DNA from: Geodermatophilus dictyosporus
GTDB taxonomy: Bacteria > Actinomycetota > Actinomycetes > Mycobacteriales > Geodermatophilaceae
Reading direction: 5' to 3'
Assembly (NCBI RefSeq): GCF_900115505.1
Contig: NZ_FOWQ01000006.1
Location: forward strand, 1-64,000
Length of the DNA stretch: 64,000 nt
Position 1 is the first letter of the stretch. The number at the start of each line of letters is the position of its first letter. Both the position numbers and the translations under genes were made by a program. Below, piece after piece: positions 8,907 through 18,055 of this stretch. A model generated the notes under the pieces. The model was given only the letters and a program-made list of their open reading frames with translations, had not been told where the DNA came from and did not search any database.

Positions 8907-8912
8907 TAGAGT
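8907..8912 (+). promoter_or_regulatory. -10 element TAGAGT for a leaderless transcript
   Basis: TAGAGT is followed by six bases and then the GTG start at 8919. This is the actinobacterial leaderless pattern, in which transcription starts at the start codon. No clear -35 box is seen. Confidence 0.5.
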
Positions 8913-8918
8913 CAGCCC

Positions 8919-10190
8919 GTGCTGACCCCGCCGGCTCCGCGCTCGGATGTCGCCATGCTGCTGGACCAGGTCGAGGGAACGGCACCCATCGAGGCCGTGG
9001 GCGCCGCGGCCGACGCGCTCGCGGAGCGGCTGGGCGCACGCGAGCTGTCCTTCCTCATCGCCGACTTCAGCGGGCGGGCCGTCGTCCGTCTCACGACACG
9101 GGCCGCAGGCGTCGAGGGGGCGCGGACGCAGGCCGGCGCCCAGGCGGAGACGGTGCCCATGGCGGGCACCGTCTACGAGCGCGTGCTGCGGACCCAGGTG
9201 GTCGACGTGCGACCGCTCGACGACGGGGTCCGGGTCATCGCCCCGGTCACCGACCGCGGGGACGCCATCGGGTTGCTGGAGCTGGTCCTGCCCGGGCAGC
9301 CGCCTGCGGTGGTCGTCGCCGACGTCGCCGCTGCCGCACACGCGCTGGCCTACGTCGTCATCGCCGCCCGCCGCTACACCGACGTGTTCGAGTGGGGACA
9401 GCGCACCACGCCCTTCTCCCTGGCCGCGGAGATCCAGCGCCGGCTGCTCCCGGCCTCCTACACCTGCGAGGCCGGGCAGTTCACCCTCGCCGGCTGGCTG
9501 GAACCGGCCGCGTCGGTGGGCGGCGACACGTTCGACTACACGCTCAACGAGGACGCGCTGCACCTGTCGATCACCGACGCCGTCGGCCACGAGGTCCAGG
9601 CCGCCCTGCTGGCCACCCTGCTCGTCGGAGCGCTGCGCAACGCCCGCCGCCGGGGTCTGGACCTCGCCGCCCAGGCCCGCTACGCGAACGACGCGATCAC
9701 CGGCCACGCGGCCGCCGGCCAGTTCGTCACCGGACAGCTCGTGCGCGTGGACCTGTCGGCCGGCACCGCAGCGATCGTGAACGCCGGTCACCCCCTCCCG
9801 CTGCTGTTGCGCGGGGGCCGGGTCCGGGAGCTCGACCTCGACGTCGCGCCGCCCTTCGGTGTCGTGCCCGGCCGGTCGTTCCCGGTGCAGCGCCTCCCGC
9901 TCGGGCCGGGGGACCGGGTCGTCTTCCTCACCGACGGCATGCAGGAGCGCAACGCCGCCGTCCTCGACGTCGCGACGGCCCTCCGCGACACGACGGACCT
10001 GCACCCCCGCGAGGTGGTGCAGGAGCTCGGCGCCGCGGTGCTGCGGGCGACCGGGGGAGACCTCCGCGACGACGCCACCCTGATGTGCCTGGACTGGTAC
10101 GGGGGTCCTCCGCGGCCCAGCGACAGCGTGCACGGCGCGGACGCCGGCATCGCCTCCCCCGCGCGGTCCCTGCCGCACGAGCGCGGCTGA
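8919..10190 (+). CDS. PP2C-family (SpoIIE/RsbU) serine phosphatase with GAF-like N-terminus
   Basis: This 423-residue protein has a GAF-like sensor region (about 10-160) and a PP2C/SpoIIE domain (about 175-400) with SVGGDTFDY near 200, ITDAVGHEVQA near 220, NAGHPLPLLL, FLTDGMQER near 340 and DDATLM near 385. The acidic residues that bind the two metal ions are present. It should dephosphorylate an STAS-type anti-anti-sigma factor. An RsbW-like kinase gene converges on it (10213-10644), so the pair may act in one partner-switching circuit, although no STAS gene lies beside them. Confidence 0.9.
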   Translation: MLTPPAPRSDVAMLLDQVEGTAPIEAVGAAADALAERLGARELSFLIADFSGRAVVRLTTRAAGVEGARTQAGAQAETVPMAGTVYERVLRTQVVDVRPLDDGVRVIAPVTDRGDAIGLLELVLPGQPPAVVVADVAAAAHALAYVVIAARRYTDVFEWGQRTTPFSLAAEIQRRLLPASYTCEAGQFTLAGWLEPAASVGGDTFDYTLNEDALHLSITDAVGHEVQAALLATLLVGALRNARRRGLDLAAQARYANDAITGHAAAGQFVTGQLVRVDLSAGTAAIVNAGHPLPLLLRGGRVRELDLDVAPPFGVVPGRSFPVQRLPLGPGDRVVFLTDGMQERNAAVLDVATALRDTTDLHPREVVQELGAAVLRATGGDLRDDATLMCLDWYGGPPRPSDSVHGADAGIASPARSLPHERG

Positions 10191-10212
10191 CGGCGGCCCC
10201 GGAGCCCGTCCC

Positions 10213-10644
10213 TCAGCCGGTGGGGAACCGGGCCCAGACGTGCTTGCGGTCGCCGTCGACGGTCCAGCCGCGGTCGGTGGTCAGGCACGCGACCATGCGC
10301 AGGCCCATGCCGCCGAGCGCGGGGTCGCGGCCGACGGCGGGCTCGGGTCCGTGGTCCGGGTCGCCGTCGCTGACGTCGAGCAGCAGCCACCCGTCGGTCC
10401 GGACGGCGCGCACCCGCACCGGCGCCCGGCCGTGCCGCAGGCCGTTGGAGGCCAGTTCGTCGACGGCGACGACCAGGTCGTCGACGACCCCTCCGTCCGG
10501 GCCGGCCCCCTCGAGCCCGTCCGCCACCCAGGCCCGCAGGCGCGCTCGCACGGTCCGCAGCTCCGCCGGGCGGGAGACCTCCGACTCGTGGTGGGGGCCC
10601 GCGGTCTCCGGGCGCGGCCGTCGAGGCCAGAGCTCTGCGTCCAT
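10213..10644 (-). CDS. RsbW-like ATP-binding anti-sigma factor kinase
   Basis: This 143-residue single-domain HATPase has the N box AVDELASNGLRHG (around 67), DVSDGDP as the G1 region and GGMGLRMV as the G2 lid. Such proteins bind a sigma factor when free, and phosphorylate or bind the antagonist when it is available. All ATP-site motifs are present, in contrast to the interrupted copy near 3.4 kb. The start is ATG 10644. It converges on the upstream PP2C phosphatase gene. Confidence 0.88.
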   Translation of the reverse strand: MDAELWPRRPRPETAGPHHESEVSRPAELRTVRARLRAWVADGLEGAGPDGGVVDDLVVAVDELASNGLRHGRAPVRVRAVRTDGWLLLDVSDGDPDHGPEPAVGRDPALGGMGLRMVACLTTDRGWTVDGDRKHVWARFPTG

Positions 10645-10818
10645 GTCCCCGTTCCGTTCGATCGTGTCCCGGAGGCGGTTCCCCGTCCTGGACCCCGCGA
10701 ACCAACCGGTCACCACTCCCACCAGGGAGGCAGCCGGCCGCCTCGTCCCCGCCGCCGCGGGACACCCCAGAGGGGGATGGGCGCACCGGGTGCTTGCGCG
10801 GGTCGGCACACTCGCGGG

Positions 10819-12378
10819 GTGATCGAGAGCGCCGACGCCGCCGGGACGACGGCCCCCGTCCCCTCCGTGCCGGCGCTCCGCGGGGCGGGCGGAGGGCCGG
10901 TGCCCGCGCCGTCCGACGACGCCCTGCTGGTGCCCGGCGAGACCTGCTGGCGCATCGAGCGCGCCGACCGGCACGCCGTGTTCGTCGACGCCGCCGACTA
11001 CTTCGCCACCCTGAAGCGGGCCGTGCTGCGGGCCGAGCGCCGGGTGCTGTTCATCGGCTGGGACTTCGACCCCCGCATCCGGCTGGACCCGCGCGCCCCC
11101 GGCCCGGCCCGCGAGGACCGCCTGGGGCGGGTCCTCGAGCGCGCGGTGGTCGCCAACCCGCGGCTGGAGATCGGCGTGCTGCAGTGGGACCTCGGGATGG
11201 TGGTCGCCCTGACCCGGCGGATGGCCCCGCTCGTGCTGCTCGACCGCCGCACGCCCGACCGGCTGCGCCTCACCGTCGACACCCACCACCCGATCGGCGG
11301 CGCGCACCACCAGAAGATCGTCGTCATCGACGACTGCCTGGCCTTCGCCGGGGGCATCGACGTCACCGCCGACCGCTGGGACACCTCCGAGCACCGCACC
11401 CGGCACCCGCTGCGCCACCGGCCGCACTCGACCCGGCTGCGCGGTCCCTGGCACGACGTCACCAGCCTGGTCTCCGGGCCGGCGGCCCGCGCGATCGGCG
11501 ACCTGGCCCGGGAGCGGTGGGAGAGCGGCACCGGCGAGCACCTCGAGCCGGTGACCGACGTCGAGGCGTGCTGGCCCGACGACGTCGAGCCCTTCCTCAC
11601 CGACGTCGACGTCGCCGTCTCCCGGACCCGCCCCGAGCACGGCGGCACCGAGCTCGTGCACGAGATCGAGCTGCTGTGGCTGGCCGTGATCGCCGCCGCC
11701 CGGCGCACCGTCTACATCGAGACCCAGTACTTCGCCAACCGCCGCATCGCCGAGGCCATCGCCGAGCGGCTGCAGGAGGAGGACGGGCCGGAGTTCGTCG
11801 TCCTCAACCCCCTGTCGGCCGACAGCTGGCTGGAGGTCAGGGCCATGGACACCGCCCGCGTCAAGCTGGTCGACCTCGTCCGCCGCGCCGACCGCCACGA
11901 CCGCTTCCGGCTGCTGGTGCCCGTCACCGAGGAGCGCCGGTCGGTGTACGTGCACGCCAAGGTGACCTGCCTGGACGACCGGCTGCTGCGGATCGGCTCG
12001 TCCAACCTCAACAACCGGTCGATGGGCCTGGACACCGAGTGCGACGTGTCGATCGAGGCCCGCACCGGCCACCCGCGCGAGCAGGAGCTCCGGTCCGCGG
12101 TGCTGGCGCTGCGGCACCGGCTGCTGGGCGAGCACCTGGGCGTGGACGCCGACGAGGTGGCCGCGGCCGTCGAGCGCTGCGGCGGGTCGCTGGTCCGGGC
12201 CATCGACTCGCTGGTGCGGCCGACCGGCCGTTCGCTGGTGCCCTTCGAGCCCCCCGAGCTCGACCCGGTCGACCGCTTCCTCGCCGAGAGCGAGCTGCTC
12301 GACGCCGAGTACACGCCGAACCGCTGGCGCCGGGTCAAGCAGGCCTTCGCCGGCCGCCGTCGTCGCCAGCGGGGCTGA
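10819..12378 (+). CDS. Phospholipase D-family protein with two HKD motifs
   Basis: This 519-residue protein carries both HxK motifs of the PLD superfamily. HHQKIVVIDD lies near residue 165, followed by GGIDVTADRWD; HAKVTCLDD lies near 380, followed by GSSNLNNRSMGLDTE, the usual second-site continuation. It could be a phospholipase D, a cardiolipin synthase-like phosphatidyltransferase or another phosphodiesterase. There is no signal peptide or membrane helix, so a cytosolic or peripheral enzyme is likely. The start is GTG at 10819, with a CACACT hexamer six bases upstream that could be a weak -10. Its end overlaps a small convergent gene. Confidence 0.88.
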   Translation: MIESADAAGTTAPVPSVPALRGAGGGPVPAPSDDALLVPGETCWRIERADRHAVFVDAADYFATLKRAVLRAERRVLFIGWDFDPRIRLDPRAPGPAREDRLGRVLERAVVANPRLEIGVLQWDLGMVVALTRRMAPLVLLDRRTPDRLRLTVDTHHPIGGAHHQKIVVIDDCLAFAGGIDVTADRWDTSEHRTRHPLRHRPHSTRLRGPWHDVTSLVSGPAARAIGDLARERWESGTGEHLEPVTDVEACWPDDVEPFLTDVDVAVSRTRPEHGGTELVHEIELLWLAVIAAARRTVYIETQYFANRRIAEAIAERLQEEDGPEFVVLNPLSADSWLEVRAMDTARVKLVDLVRRADRHDRFRLLVPVTEERRSVYVHAKVTCLDDRLLRIGSSNLNNRSMGLDTECDVSIEARTGHPREQELRSAVLALRHRLLGEHLGVDADEVAAAVERCGGSLVRAIDSLVRPTGRSLVPFEPPELDPVDRFLAESELLDAEYTPNRWRRVKQAFAGRRRRQRG

Positions 12379-12631
12379 GCGGGATCCCGGCCCGCGCTTC
12401 CCGGAGGACGCCGCGGGAGCGCAGCACCACCGTGACGGTCGCGTGGCGCAGCCGGACCTCCGGCGGTGCCGAGCGCAGGCAGTCCGGCGCGCGACCCTGC
12501 ACCCGGGACAGGACCTCGACGAGCAGGTCGTCGGCCAGGCGGGGCTCCGGCACGCAGCGGCGCAGCCACCCGTGCACGGTGGCGGCCCCGTCGGTCGGCT
12601 GCGGCACCGGCACCACCTCGTCGTGCGCCAT
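12335..12631 (-). CDS. Small hypothetical protein
   Basis: This open frame of 98 residues fills the otherwise empty gap between the PLD gene and the dehydrogenase. It starts with ATG (MAHDEVVPVPQPTDG) and has helical segments such as RLADDLLVEVLSRVQG. I do not recognise the family. It overlaps the 3' end of the PLD gene by about 44 bases in opposite orientation. It is moderately likely to be real because of the clean start and the non-repetitive composition. Confidence 0.45.
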   Translation of the reverse strand: MAHDEVVPVPQPTDGAATVHGWLRRCVPEPRLADDLLVEVLSRVQGRAPDCLRSAPPEVRLRHATVTVVLRSRGVLREARAGIPLSPAGDDGGRRRPA

Positions 12632-12778
12632 GGGATTGGACGCCAGCGGCCTCGTGTCGCCGCGGCGCGGTGGACGACCGCGGTCCGGTGGCGGTCACCC
12701 GTCCGGGGCGCGGGCTCCACCGCCGCGGGTGGTGCCGGCCACGGGTTGGGCGTCGCCTCTCCGGGGGAGGAGCGGGGC

Positions 12779-13552
<774 letters not shown>

Positions 13553-13554
13553 CC

Positions 13555-14091
13555 GTGCCCCGGCGCGAGGCGTCCGACCGGCTGGCCTGGGTCGCCGGGG
13601 TGGTGGCCGCCGCACCCGGCGAGCGGGTGCTGGAGGTCGGCTGCGGCCACGGTGTGCTGGTGACCCTGCTGGCCGCCGCCGTCGGGGACGAGGGCCGGGT
13701 GGTCGCCGTCGACCGCTCGCCGCGGATGGGGGCGGCCGCCACCCGGCGCAACCGGGCGGCGGTCGACGCGGGACGGGTCCGGGTGGTCGTGGCGCCGCTG
13801 GCCGACGCCGAGCTGGGCGGGGAGCCCGTCGACGTGGTGGTCGCCGCGGACGTGCGGGCGCTGTGGACGCCCGGCCCCGAGTGGGACGTCGTCGACCGCG
13901 TGCTCGCGCCCGACGGCCGGGTGGTGGTCGCCGCCTCGCTGATGGACCCCGGCGGGGGCCCGCGGCTGGTGGCGGGGCTCACCGACCTCGCCCGCGCCCG
14001 CGGCCTGGCCGTGTCCACGACGGCGTCGACGACGGCCACCCGGCCGTACCCGACGGCCGCGGTCGAGTTGCGCCGCGCCGCCGGCGGGTAG
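13555..14091 (+). CDS. SAM-dependent methyltransferase, class I
   Basis: This 178-residue protein has the SAM motif VLEVGCGHGVL near residue 25, the acidic VVAVDRSP of motif II and a VVVAADV strand. It is short for the class and has no recognisable substrate domain. The start is GTG, two bases behind the SDR stop; the frame before it belongs to the SDR. A small-molecule target is as likely as a macromolecule. Confidence 0.85.
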   Translation: MPRREASDRLAWVAGVVAAAPGERVLEVGCGHGVLVTLLAAAVGDEGRVVAVDRSPRMGAAATRRNRAAVDAGRVRVVVAPLADAELGGEPVDVVVAADVRALWTPGPEWDVVDRVLAPDGRVVVAASLMDPGGGPRLVAGLTDLARARGLAVSTTASTTATRPYPTAAVELRRAAGG

Positions 14092-14124
14092 GGCACGTCC
14101 CACCCACCGACGGGAGGACCTGCG

Positions 14125-15300
14125 ATGACCGACGAGCTGCCCGGCGACCTCTACGACTACGAGTCCCTGCTCAGCGAGGACGAGCGCAAGGAGCTGCTGG
14201 GCATCCGGCGCTTCCTGCACGAGGAGGTCCGGCCACGGGTGAACCAGTCCTGGGAGACGGCCACCTTCCCGATGGACCTCATCCCGCGCTTCGCCGAGGA
14301 GGGGATGGTCGGGCGCAGCTACGACCTGGAGCACCGGCCGCGGGCCTCCCGCCTGTTCACCGGCTTCATCTCCCTGGAGGCCTCCCGCGTCGACCCGTCG
14401 ATGGCGACCTTCCTCGGGGTGCACAACGGCCTGTCGATGGGGTCGATCGTGCTGCTGGGCTCCGACGAGCAGCGGGCGCGCTGGGTGCCGGACATGGTGT
14501 CGCTGCAGAGGATCGGCGCCTTCGCGCTGACCGAGCCGCACGGCGGGTCCGACGTCGCCCAGGGCCTGGAGACCACCTGCCGCCGCGACGGCGACGAGTG
14601 GGTCATCGACGGCGCCAAGCGGTGGATCGGCAACGGCACCTTCGCCGACGTCGTCGTCGTGTTCGCCCGCGACGTGGCCGACGACCAGGTCAAGACCCTC
14701 GTCGTGGAGAAGGGCACCCCCGGCTTCACCGCGACCAAGATGGAGGGCAAGTACGCCCTGCGCACGGTGCAGAACGCCGACATCGTGTTCGAGGACTGCC
14801 GGGTGCCGGCGGAGAACAAGCTCGCGGAGGGCAACTCGTTCCGCGACGTGAACCGGGTGCTCAAGCTGACCCGCGGCGGCGTCGCGTGGAACGCCGTCGG
14901 CTGCCAGATGGGCGCCTTCGAGGCGGCGATCGCCTACGCCAAGGACCGGCGGCAGTTCGGCCGGCAGATCGCCGGCTTCCAGCTGATCCAGGACCTGCTC
15001 GCCCGCATGGCCGGCAACGTGACCGCCAGCCTCGGCATGGCGGTGCGCGTGTCGCAGCTGCAGGAGGAAGGCGTCTTCCGCGACGAGCAGGCGGCGCTGG
15101 CCAAGGCCTTCGTCACCGGCCGCGCCCGCGAGACCGTGGCGCTGGCCCGCGAGCTCTTCGGCGGCAACGGGATCCTGCTGGAGAACGACGTCGTGCGGTA
15201 CTTCGCCGACGCGGAGGCGCTGTACTCCTACGAGGGCACCCGCGAGATCAACAGCCTGATCGTGGGTCGCGCGCTCACCGGGGTGAGCGCCTTCGTCTAG
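14125..15300 (+). CDS. Acyl-CoA dehydrogenase, glutaryl-CoA dehydrogenase-like
   Basis: This 391-residue FAD enzyme has the acyl-CoA dehydrogenase signatures FALTEPHGGSD (near 135), WIGNGTFAD, RRQFGRQIAGFQLIQD (near 275), FGGNGI, and YSYEGTREINSLIVGRALTG with the catalytic Glu at the end. The GTREINSLIVGRALTG ending and the length fit the glutaryl-CoA dehydrogenase group better than medium-chain enzymes. The ribosome site GGGAGG is well placed before the ATG. It would act in lysine/tryptophan or branched-chain acyl-CoA breakdown; no electron-transfer flavoprotein genes lie near. Confidence 0.92.
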   Translation: MTDELPGDLYDYESLLSEDERKELLGIRRFLHEEVRPRVNQSWETATFPMDLIPRFAEEGMVGRSYDLEHRPRASRLFTGFISLEASRVDPSMATFLGVHNGLSMGSIVLLGSDEQRARWVPDMVSLQRIGAFALTEPHGGSDVAQGLETTCRRDGDEWVIDGAKRWIGNGTFADVVVVFARDVADDQVKTLVVEKGTPGFTATKMEGKYALRTVQNADIVFEDCRVPAENKLAEGNSFRDVNRVLKLTRGGVAWNAVGCQMGAFEAAIAYAKDRRQFGRQIAGFQLIQDLLARMAGNVTASLGMAVRVSQLQEEGVFRDEQAALAKAFVTGRARETVALARELFGGNGILLENDVVRYFADAEALYSYEGTREINSLIVGRALTGVSAFV

Positions 15301-15464
15301 CCGCCGGCCCGCAGCGGCCGGTCGGGGACGGCGGGCGGCTCCGCGTCCGGGGTGCCCGGCGCCGGCGGCTGCCCGGAGAGGAGGAAGGCCAGCAGCCGGG
15401 CGGGCAGGTCGCCCTCGGGCGCGGGGGCGGCCGGCCGGGCGGGGGTGACGTCGTCCTCGGTCAC
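15297..15464 (-). CDS. Small proline-rich hypothetical protein
   Basis: This frame of 55 residues starts at a GTG (VTEDDVTPARPAA) and has one helix-forming stretch (DLPARLLAFLL) in a Pro/Ala-rich chain. Its stop codon overlaps the stop of the acyl-CoA dehydrogenase gene on the other strand. I do not recognise a family, and chance in GC-rich DNA cannot be excluded. Confidence 0.3.
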   Translation of the reverse strand: MTEDDVTPARPAAPAPEGDLPARLLAFLLSGQPPAPGTPDAEPPAVPDRPLRAGG

Positions 15465-15488
15465 GGCACGAGCCTGCCACCGCACACG

Positions 15489-15527
15489 GCACCGCGCCCC
15501 GCCGGGTGACCCGGCGGGGCGCGGTGC
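15489..15527. terminator. 17-bp perfect hairpin, bidirectional terminator
   Basis: The arms 15489-15505 and 15511-15527 are exact reverse complements around a 5-base loop. It lies between convergent transcription units (the acyl-CoA dehydrogenase side and the DUF3618 operon), where a two-way terminator is expected. There is no T tract. Confidence 0.75.
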
Positions 15528-15547
15528 GTGCTGCGGTCGGTGGAGCC

Positions 15548-16252
15548 TCAGCTGGAGCTGGTCTGGCTCTGCACGGTCTCGCGGGACTGCTGGGCCTGGC
15601 CCTGCACGTCCTGCGCGGCCGACTGGCCCTCCTGCTTGACCGTCTGGGCGGCGTCCTGGGCGGTGCCCTTGACCTCCTGGACGGCCTGCTCGGCGGCCGG
15701 CCGGAGCTGCTCGCCGACCTCCTGCGCGGCCTGCTTGGCGGGGGCGAGGAGCTCGTCCTTGTGCTCCCGCACGGCGGCCTCGGCCTGCTGGGCCAGCTGC
15801 CGCTCCTTCTCGGAGGCGGGCAGCAGGCTGGAGACCAGCCAGCCGACGCCGAAGGCGATCAGCCCGGCCGCCAGGGGGTTGCCCTGCGTCTGGCGGACCA
15901 CCGCGTCGGGAGCCTGCTGGACGGCGTGGGCGGCCTGCGAGGCGGCGTCCTGCACGGTGCCGGCCGCGTTGCTCGCCGCGCCCTGCACCGAGCCGACCGC
16001 GTTCTGCGCGGTGCCCTGCACCGAGCTCATCGCGCTCTGCGTGGTGCCGCGGGCCGAGGAGTGCGTGTCGTGGGCCGAGCCCATGACGCGGTCCTTGACG
16101 TTGGCGAAGCGGCCCTTGGCCGAGGCCATGCGCCGGTCGACGACGCGGGCGGGGTTGACCTTCTCGTTGAGGGCGTCGACGTCGTAGCTGAGCTCGCGCC
16201 GGGTGTCCTCGATCTGTCGCCGGATGACGTCCGGGTCACTGCTGCTGGTCAT
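15548..16252 (-). CDS. DUF3618-domain membrane-associated protein
   Basis: This 234-residue protein begins with the DUF3618 signature DPDVIRRQIEDTRRELSYDV, followed by DALNEKVNP. A long Ala/Gln-rich amphipathic stretch follows, in which AVGSVQGAASNAAGTVQDAA-like 11-residue repeats suggest coiled coil or membrane-surface helices. There is one transmembrane segment (AAGLIAFGVGWLVSSLLP, around 135) and a second repeat region. The family usually sits next to Holin-X and YtxH-like genes, as here, and is linked to stress and envelope functions of unknown mechanism. It is the last gene of a three-gene operon. Confidence 0.9.
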   Translation of the reverse strand: MTSSSDPDVIRRQIEDTRRELSYDVDALNEKVNPARVVDRRMASAKGRFANVKDRVMGSAHDTHSSARGTTQSAMSSVQGTAQNAVGSVQGAASNAAGTVQDAASQAAHAVQQAPDAVVRQTQGNPLAAGLIAFGVGWLVSSLLPASEKERQLAQQAEAAVREHKDELLAPAKQAAQEVGEQLRPAAEQAVQEVKGTAQDAAQTVKQEGQSAAQDVQGQAQQSRETVQSQTSSS

Positions 16253-16291
16253 GTCTGCTCCAGGGAGGGGAGGCGGCCGCAGCCGCGGGGG

Positions 16292-16906
16292 TCAGTGGGG
16301 CTTGAGGGCGCCGGGGACCTGCTGGAGGGTGTCCACGGTCCGTTCGGGCTTGGGGTTGACCTGCCGGAACTTCTTGCGCCCCATCACGAAGGCGATGGCG
16401 CCGATGACGCCCCAGATGATCGCCACGATGAGGGCGGCCAGGCCGGTGTCCATGACGTTCGCCAGCGCCCACCACAGGGCGAAGGAGAGGAACAGCAGCA
16501 CCATGTAGCCGGCGAAGCCCGCGGCGCCGAACATGCCCGCGCCCTGGCCGGCCTTCTTGGCCTCGACCGTGATCTCGGCCTTGGCCAGCGCGAGCTCCTG
16601 GCGCATCAGCACGGAGAGGTCGGTGGTGACCTCGCTGATGAGCTGCCCGACCGAGGTGCCCTCGACGTCGGGGCGACCGGTCTCGGTCATCGGGGTCCCG
16701 CGCTCACCGGAGTGGGCGCCGTAGCCCTGGTCGTAGGCGGATCCCTGCTCGTAGCCTGGCGTCTGCTCGTAGCCGGTGGGCTGCTCGTAGCCGGCGTAGC
16801 CCTGCTCGGCGGTCGGCGGCACGGCGTAGTTGGCCTGCGGCGGCTCGGGCGGGTAGCCGGAGCCGGAGCCGCCCACCGGCGTGGCGCCGGAGTAGGGGGA
16901 GCTCAC
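16292..16906 (-). CDS. Actinobacterial Holin-X (PF07332-type) membrane protein
   Basis: This 204-residue protein has a Tyr/Gln/Gly-rich N-terminus with repeated GYEQ units (about 38-65). The conserved Holin-X region then begins GQLISEVTTDLSVLMRQELA (about 85-110) and is followed by two adjacent transmembrane helices and a basic tail. Despite the family name it is a chromosomal membrane protein with no lysis gene nearby. The GTG start lies two bases after the upstream stop, so translation is coupled. An internal ATG (MTETGRPDV) could give a shorter form without the repeats. Confidence 0.88.
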   Translation of the reverse strand: MSSPYSGATPVGGSGSGYPPEPPQANYAVPPTAEQGYAGYEQPTGYEQTPGYEQGSAYDQGYGAHSGERGTPMTETGRPDVEGTSVGQLISEVTTDLSVLMRQELALAKAEITVEAKKAGQGAGMFGAAGFAGYMVLLFLSFALWWALANVMDTGLAALIVAIIWGVIGAIAFVMGRKKFRQVNPKPERTVDTLQQVPGALKPH

Positions 16907-16908
16907 GG

Positions 16909-17754
16909 TCAGACCCCCGTCCCCGGGCGACGGGCCGGGTCGTCCCAGCCGGCGGGTGCGGCCGGCGGCACGACGCTGCCCTCGGGCGGCGTCGTCCCGT
17001 AGGGCGGCGGGGGCAGCGGGGCGCCGGTGGTGGCCGCCGACTGGCCGTAGCCGCTGGTCGTCGTCTCGTACCCGGTGGTGGTGGTCTCGTAGCCGGAGTA
17101 GGTCGGCGCCGGTTCCACGTAGTTGCCCTGCGGGTAGGTGTTCTGCGCCTGCGCCAGGTGGGCCTCGGTGCGCCGCGACGAGCCGTTGTCGCTGGTGTGC
17201 GCGGCCTTGACGCCACTGGTCAGCCGGCCGGCGAGCACGCCGGCGAGGGCGGCGCCGAGCAGGAAGGTGCCCGGCTTGCGGCGGGCGAAGGAGCGGACCT
17301 CGTCGAGCAGGTCGGCCGGCTCCCGGTTCTGCAGGAAGGTCGCGAACTCCTCGACCCTGCCGGCGCCCTGCTCGATCAGGTCGCGGGCCGGGCCGGGGGC
17401 CGGGGCGTTGCCGGCGACCATGCCGCGCAGCTGCTCGGCCAGGCTCGACAGGCTCTGGCCGGCCTTCTGCTGCTGCGTGACGGCCTGCTGGCGGACCTGC
17501 GTGCGGCCCTGCTGGACCAGGCTCTGGGCCTGGTGCCGGGTCTCGGCGACCACGTTCTTCGCCTGGTCCGCGGCGGTCGAGGCGACCTGGCTGCCGGCCT
17601 CCTTGGCCGTCTGGCCGACGTTGCGGGCCTCGTCCCGGGCCACGTCGGTGGTCGAGGGCGAGCCGGTGCTGGTCGAGGTCGTACTCGTGTCCCCGTAGCC
17701 GGTCGCGCCCGAGGAGGGCGGCGGCGGGAGGGGGGCGTCGATGGAGTGGGTCAT
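16909..17754 (-). CDS. YtxH-like/tail-repeat membrane protein, first gene of the DUF3618 operon
   Basis: This 281-residue protein has a Ser/Thr/Pro-rich start, a long coiled-coil-forming helix (DEARNVGQTAKEAGSQVAST and onward, about 40-150), one hydrophobic segment GTFLLGAALAGVLAGRL (around 175), and a low-complexity Tyr/Thr/Gly tail with GYETTT repeats. It resembles YtxH/apolipoprotein-like stress proteins. The ribosome site AGGAGG is ideal. A sigma-B/F-like promoter match lies about 35-60 bases upstream. Confidence 0.82.
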   Translation of the reverse strand: MTHSIDAPLPPPPSSGATGYGDTSTTSTSTGSPSTTDVARDEARNVGQTAKEAGSQVASTAADQAKNVVAETRHQAQSLVQQGRTQVRQQAVTQQQKAGQSLSSLAEQLRGMVAGNAPAPGPARDLIEQGAGRVEEFATFLQNREPADLLDEVRSFARRKPGTFLLGAALAGVLAGRLTSGVKAAHTSDNGSSRRTEAHLAQAQNTYPQGNYVEPAPTYSGYETTTTGYETTTSGYGQSAATTGAPLPPPPYGTTPPEGSVVPPAAPAGWDDPARRPGTGV

Positions 17755-17789
17755 CGTTCCTCCTGAGTGGATCTCGGTCGGGGCTGGCG

Positions 17790-17814
17790 CTACCCAGTTC
17801 GCGATCACCCACAC
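17790..17814 (-). promoter_or_regulatory. Sigma-B/F-like promoter for the DUF3618 operon
   Basis: On the minus strand GTGT (17814-17811) and GGGTAG (17795-17790) are separated by 15 bases, close to the sigma-B/F consensus GTTT-N14-17-GGGTAT. It lies upstream of a stress-type operon. Short motifs occur by chance, so this is a candidate only. The remainder of the gap up to 18022 shows no gene. Confidence 0.4.
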
Positions 17815-18022
17815 ATCCCGGCGACGGTCGTCACCGGTTCGTGTGCAGGTCAGCGCGTGGCCGGGGGTGCGGGTGCAGCCGGTCGGGAGCGGTGCGGAGA
17901 GGTGGCCGGGCGAGCGGTCGAGGGACCGTCCGCGGCGCCGGCCACGCTGCCGTTCCCGCTGGCCAGCGCCTACCCGGACGGTCGGGTCCGGAAACGGCGC
18001 CGGGCCCGCGTGTCGCCGGGAG

Positions 18023-18041
18023 TAAGGTCAGCCTTCCCTGA
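18023..18041 (+). promoter_or_regulatory. IdeR/DtxR-like iron box
   Basis: TAAGGTCAGCCTTCCCTGA matches the 19-bp iron box TTAGGTTAGCCTTACCTAA at 15 positions. It lies 14 bases before the ATG of the siderophore-interacting protein gene, overlapping the expected transcription start. An Fe(II)-IdeR/DtxR repressor bound here would shut the gene when iron is plentiful. Confidence 0.75.
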
Positions 18042-18055
18042 CCTGAGGAGCACGC

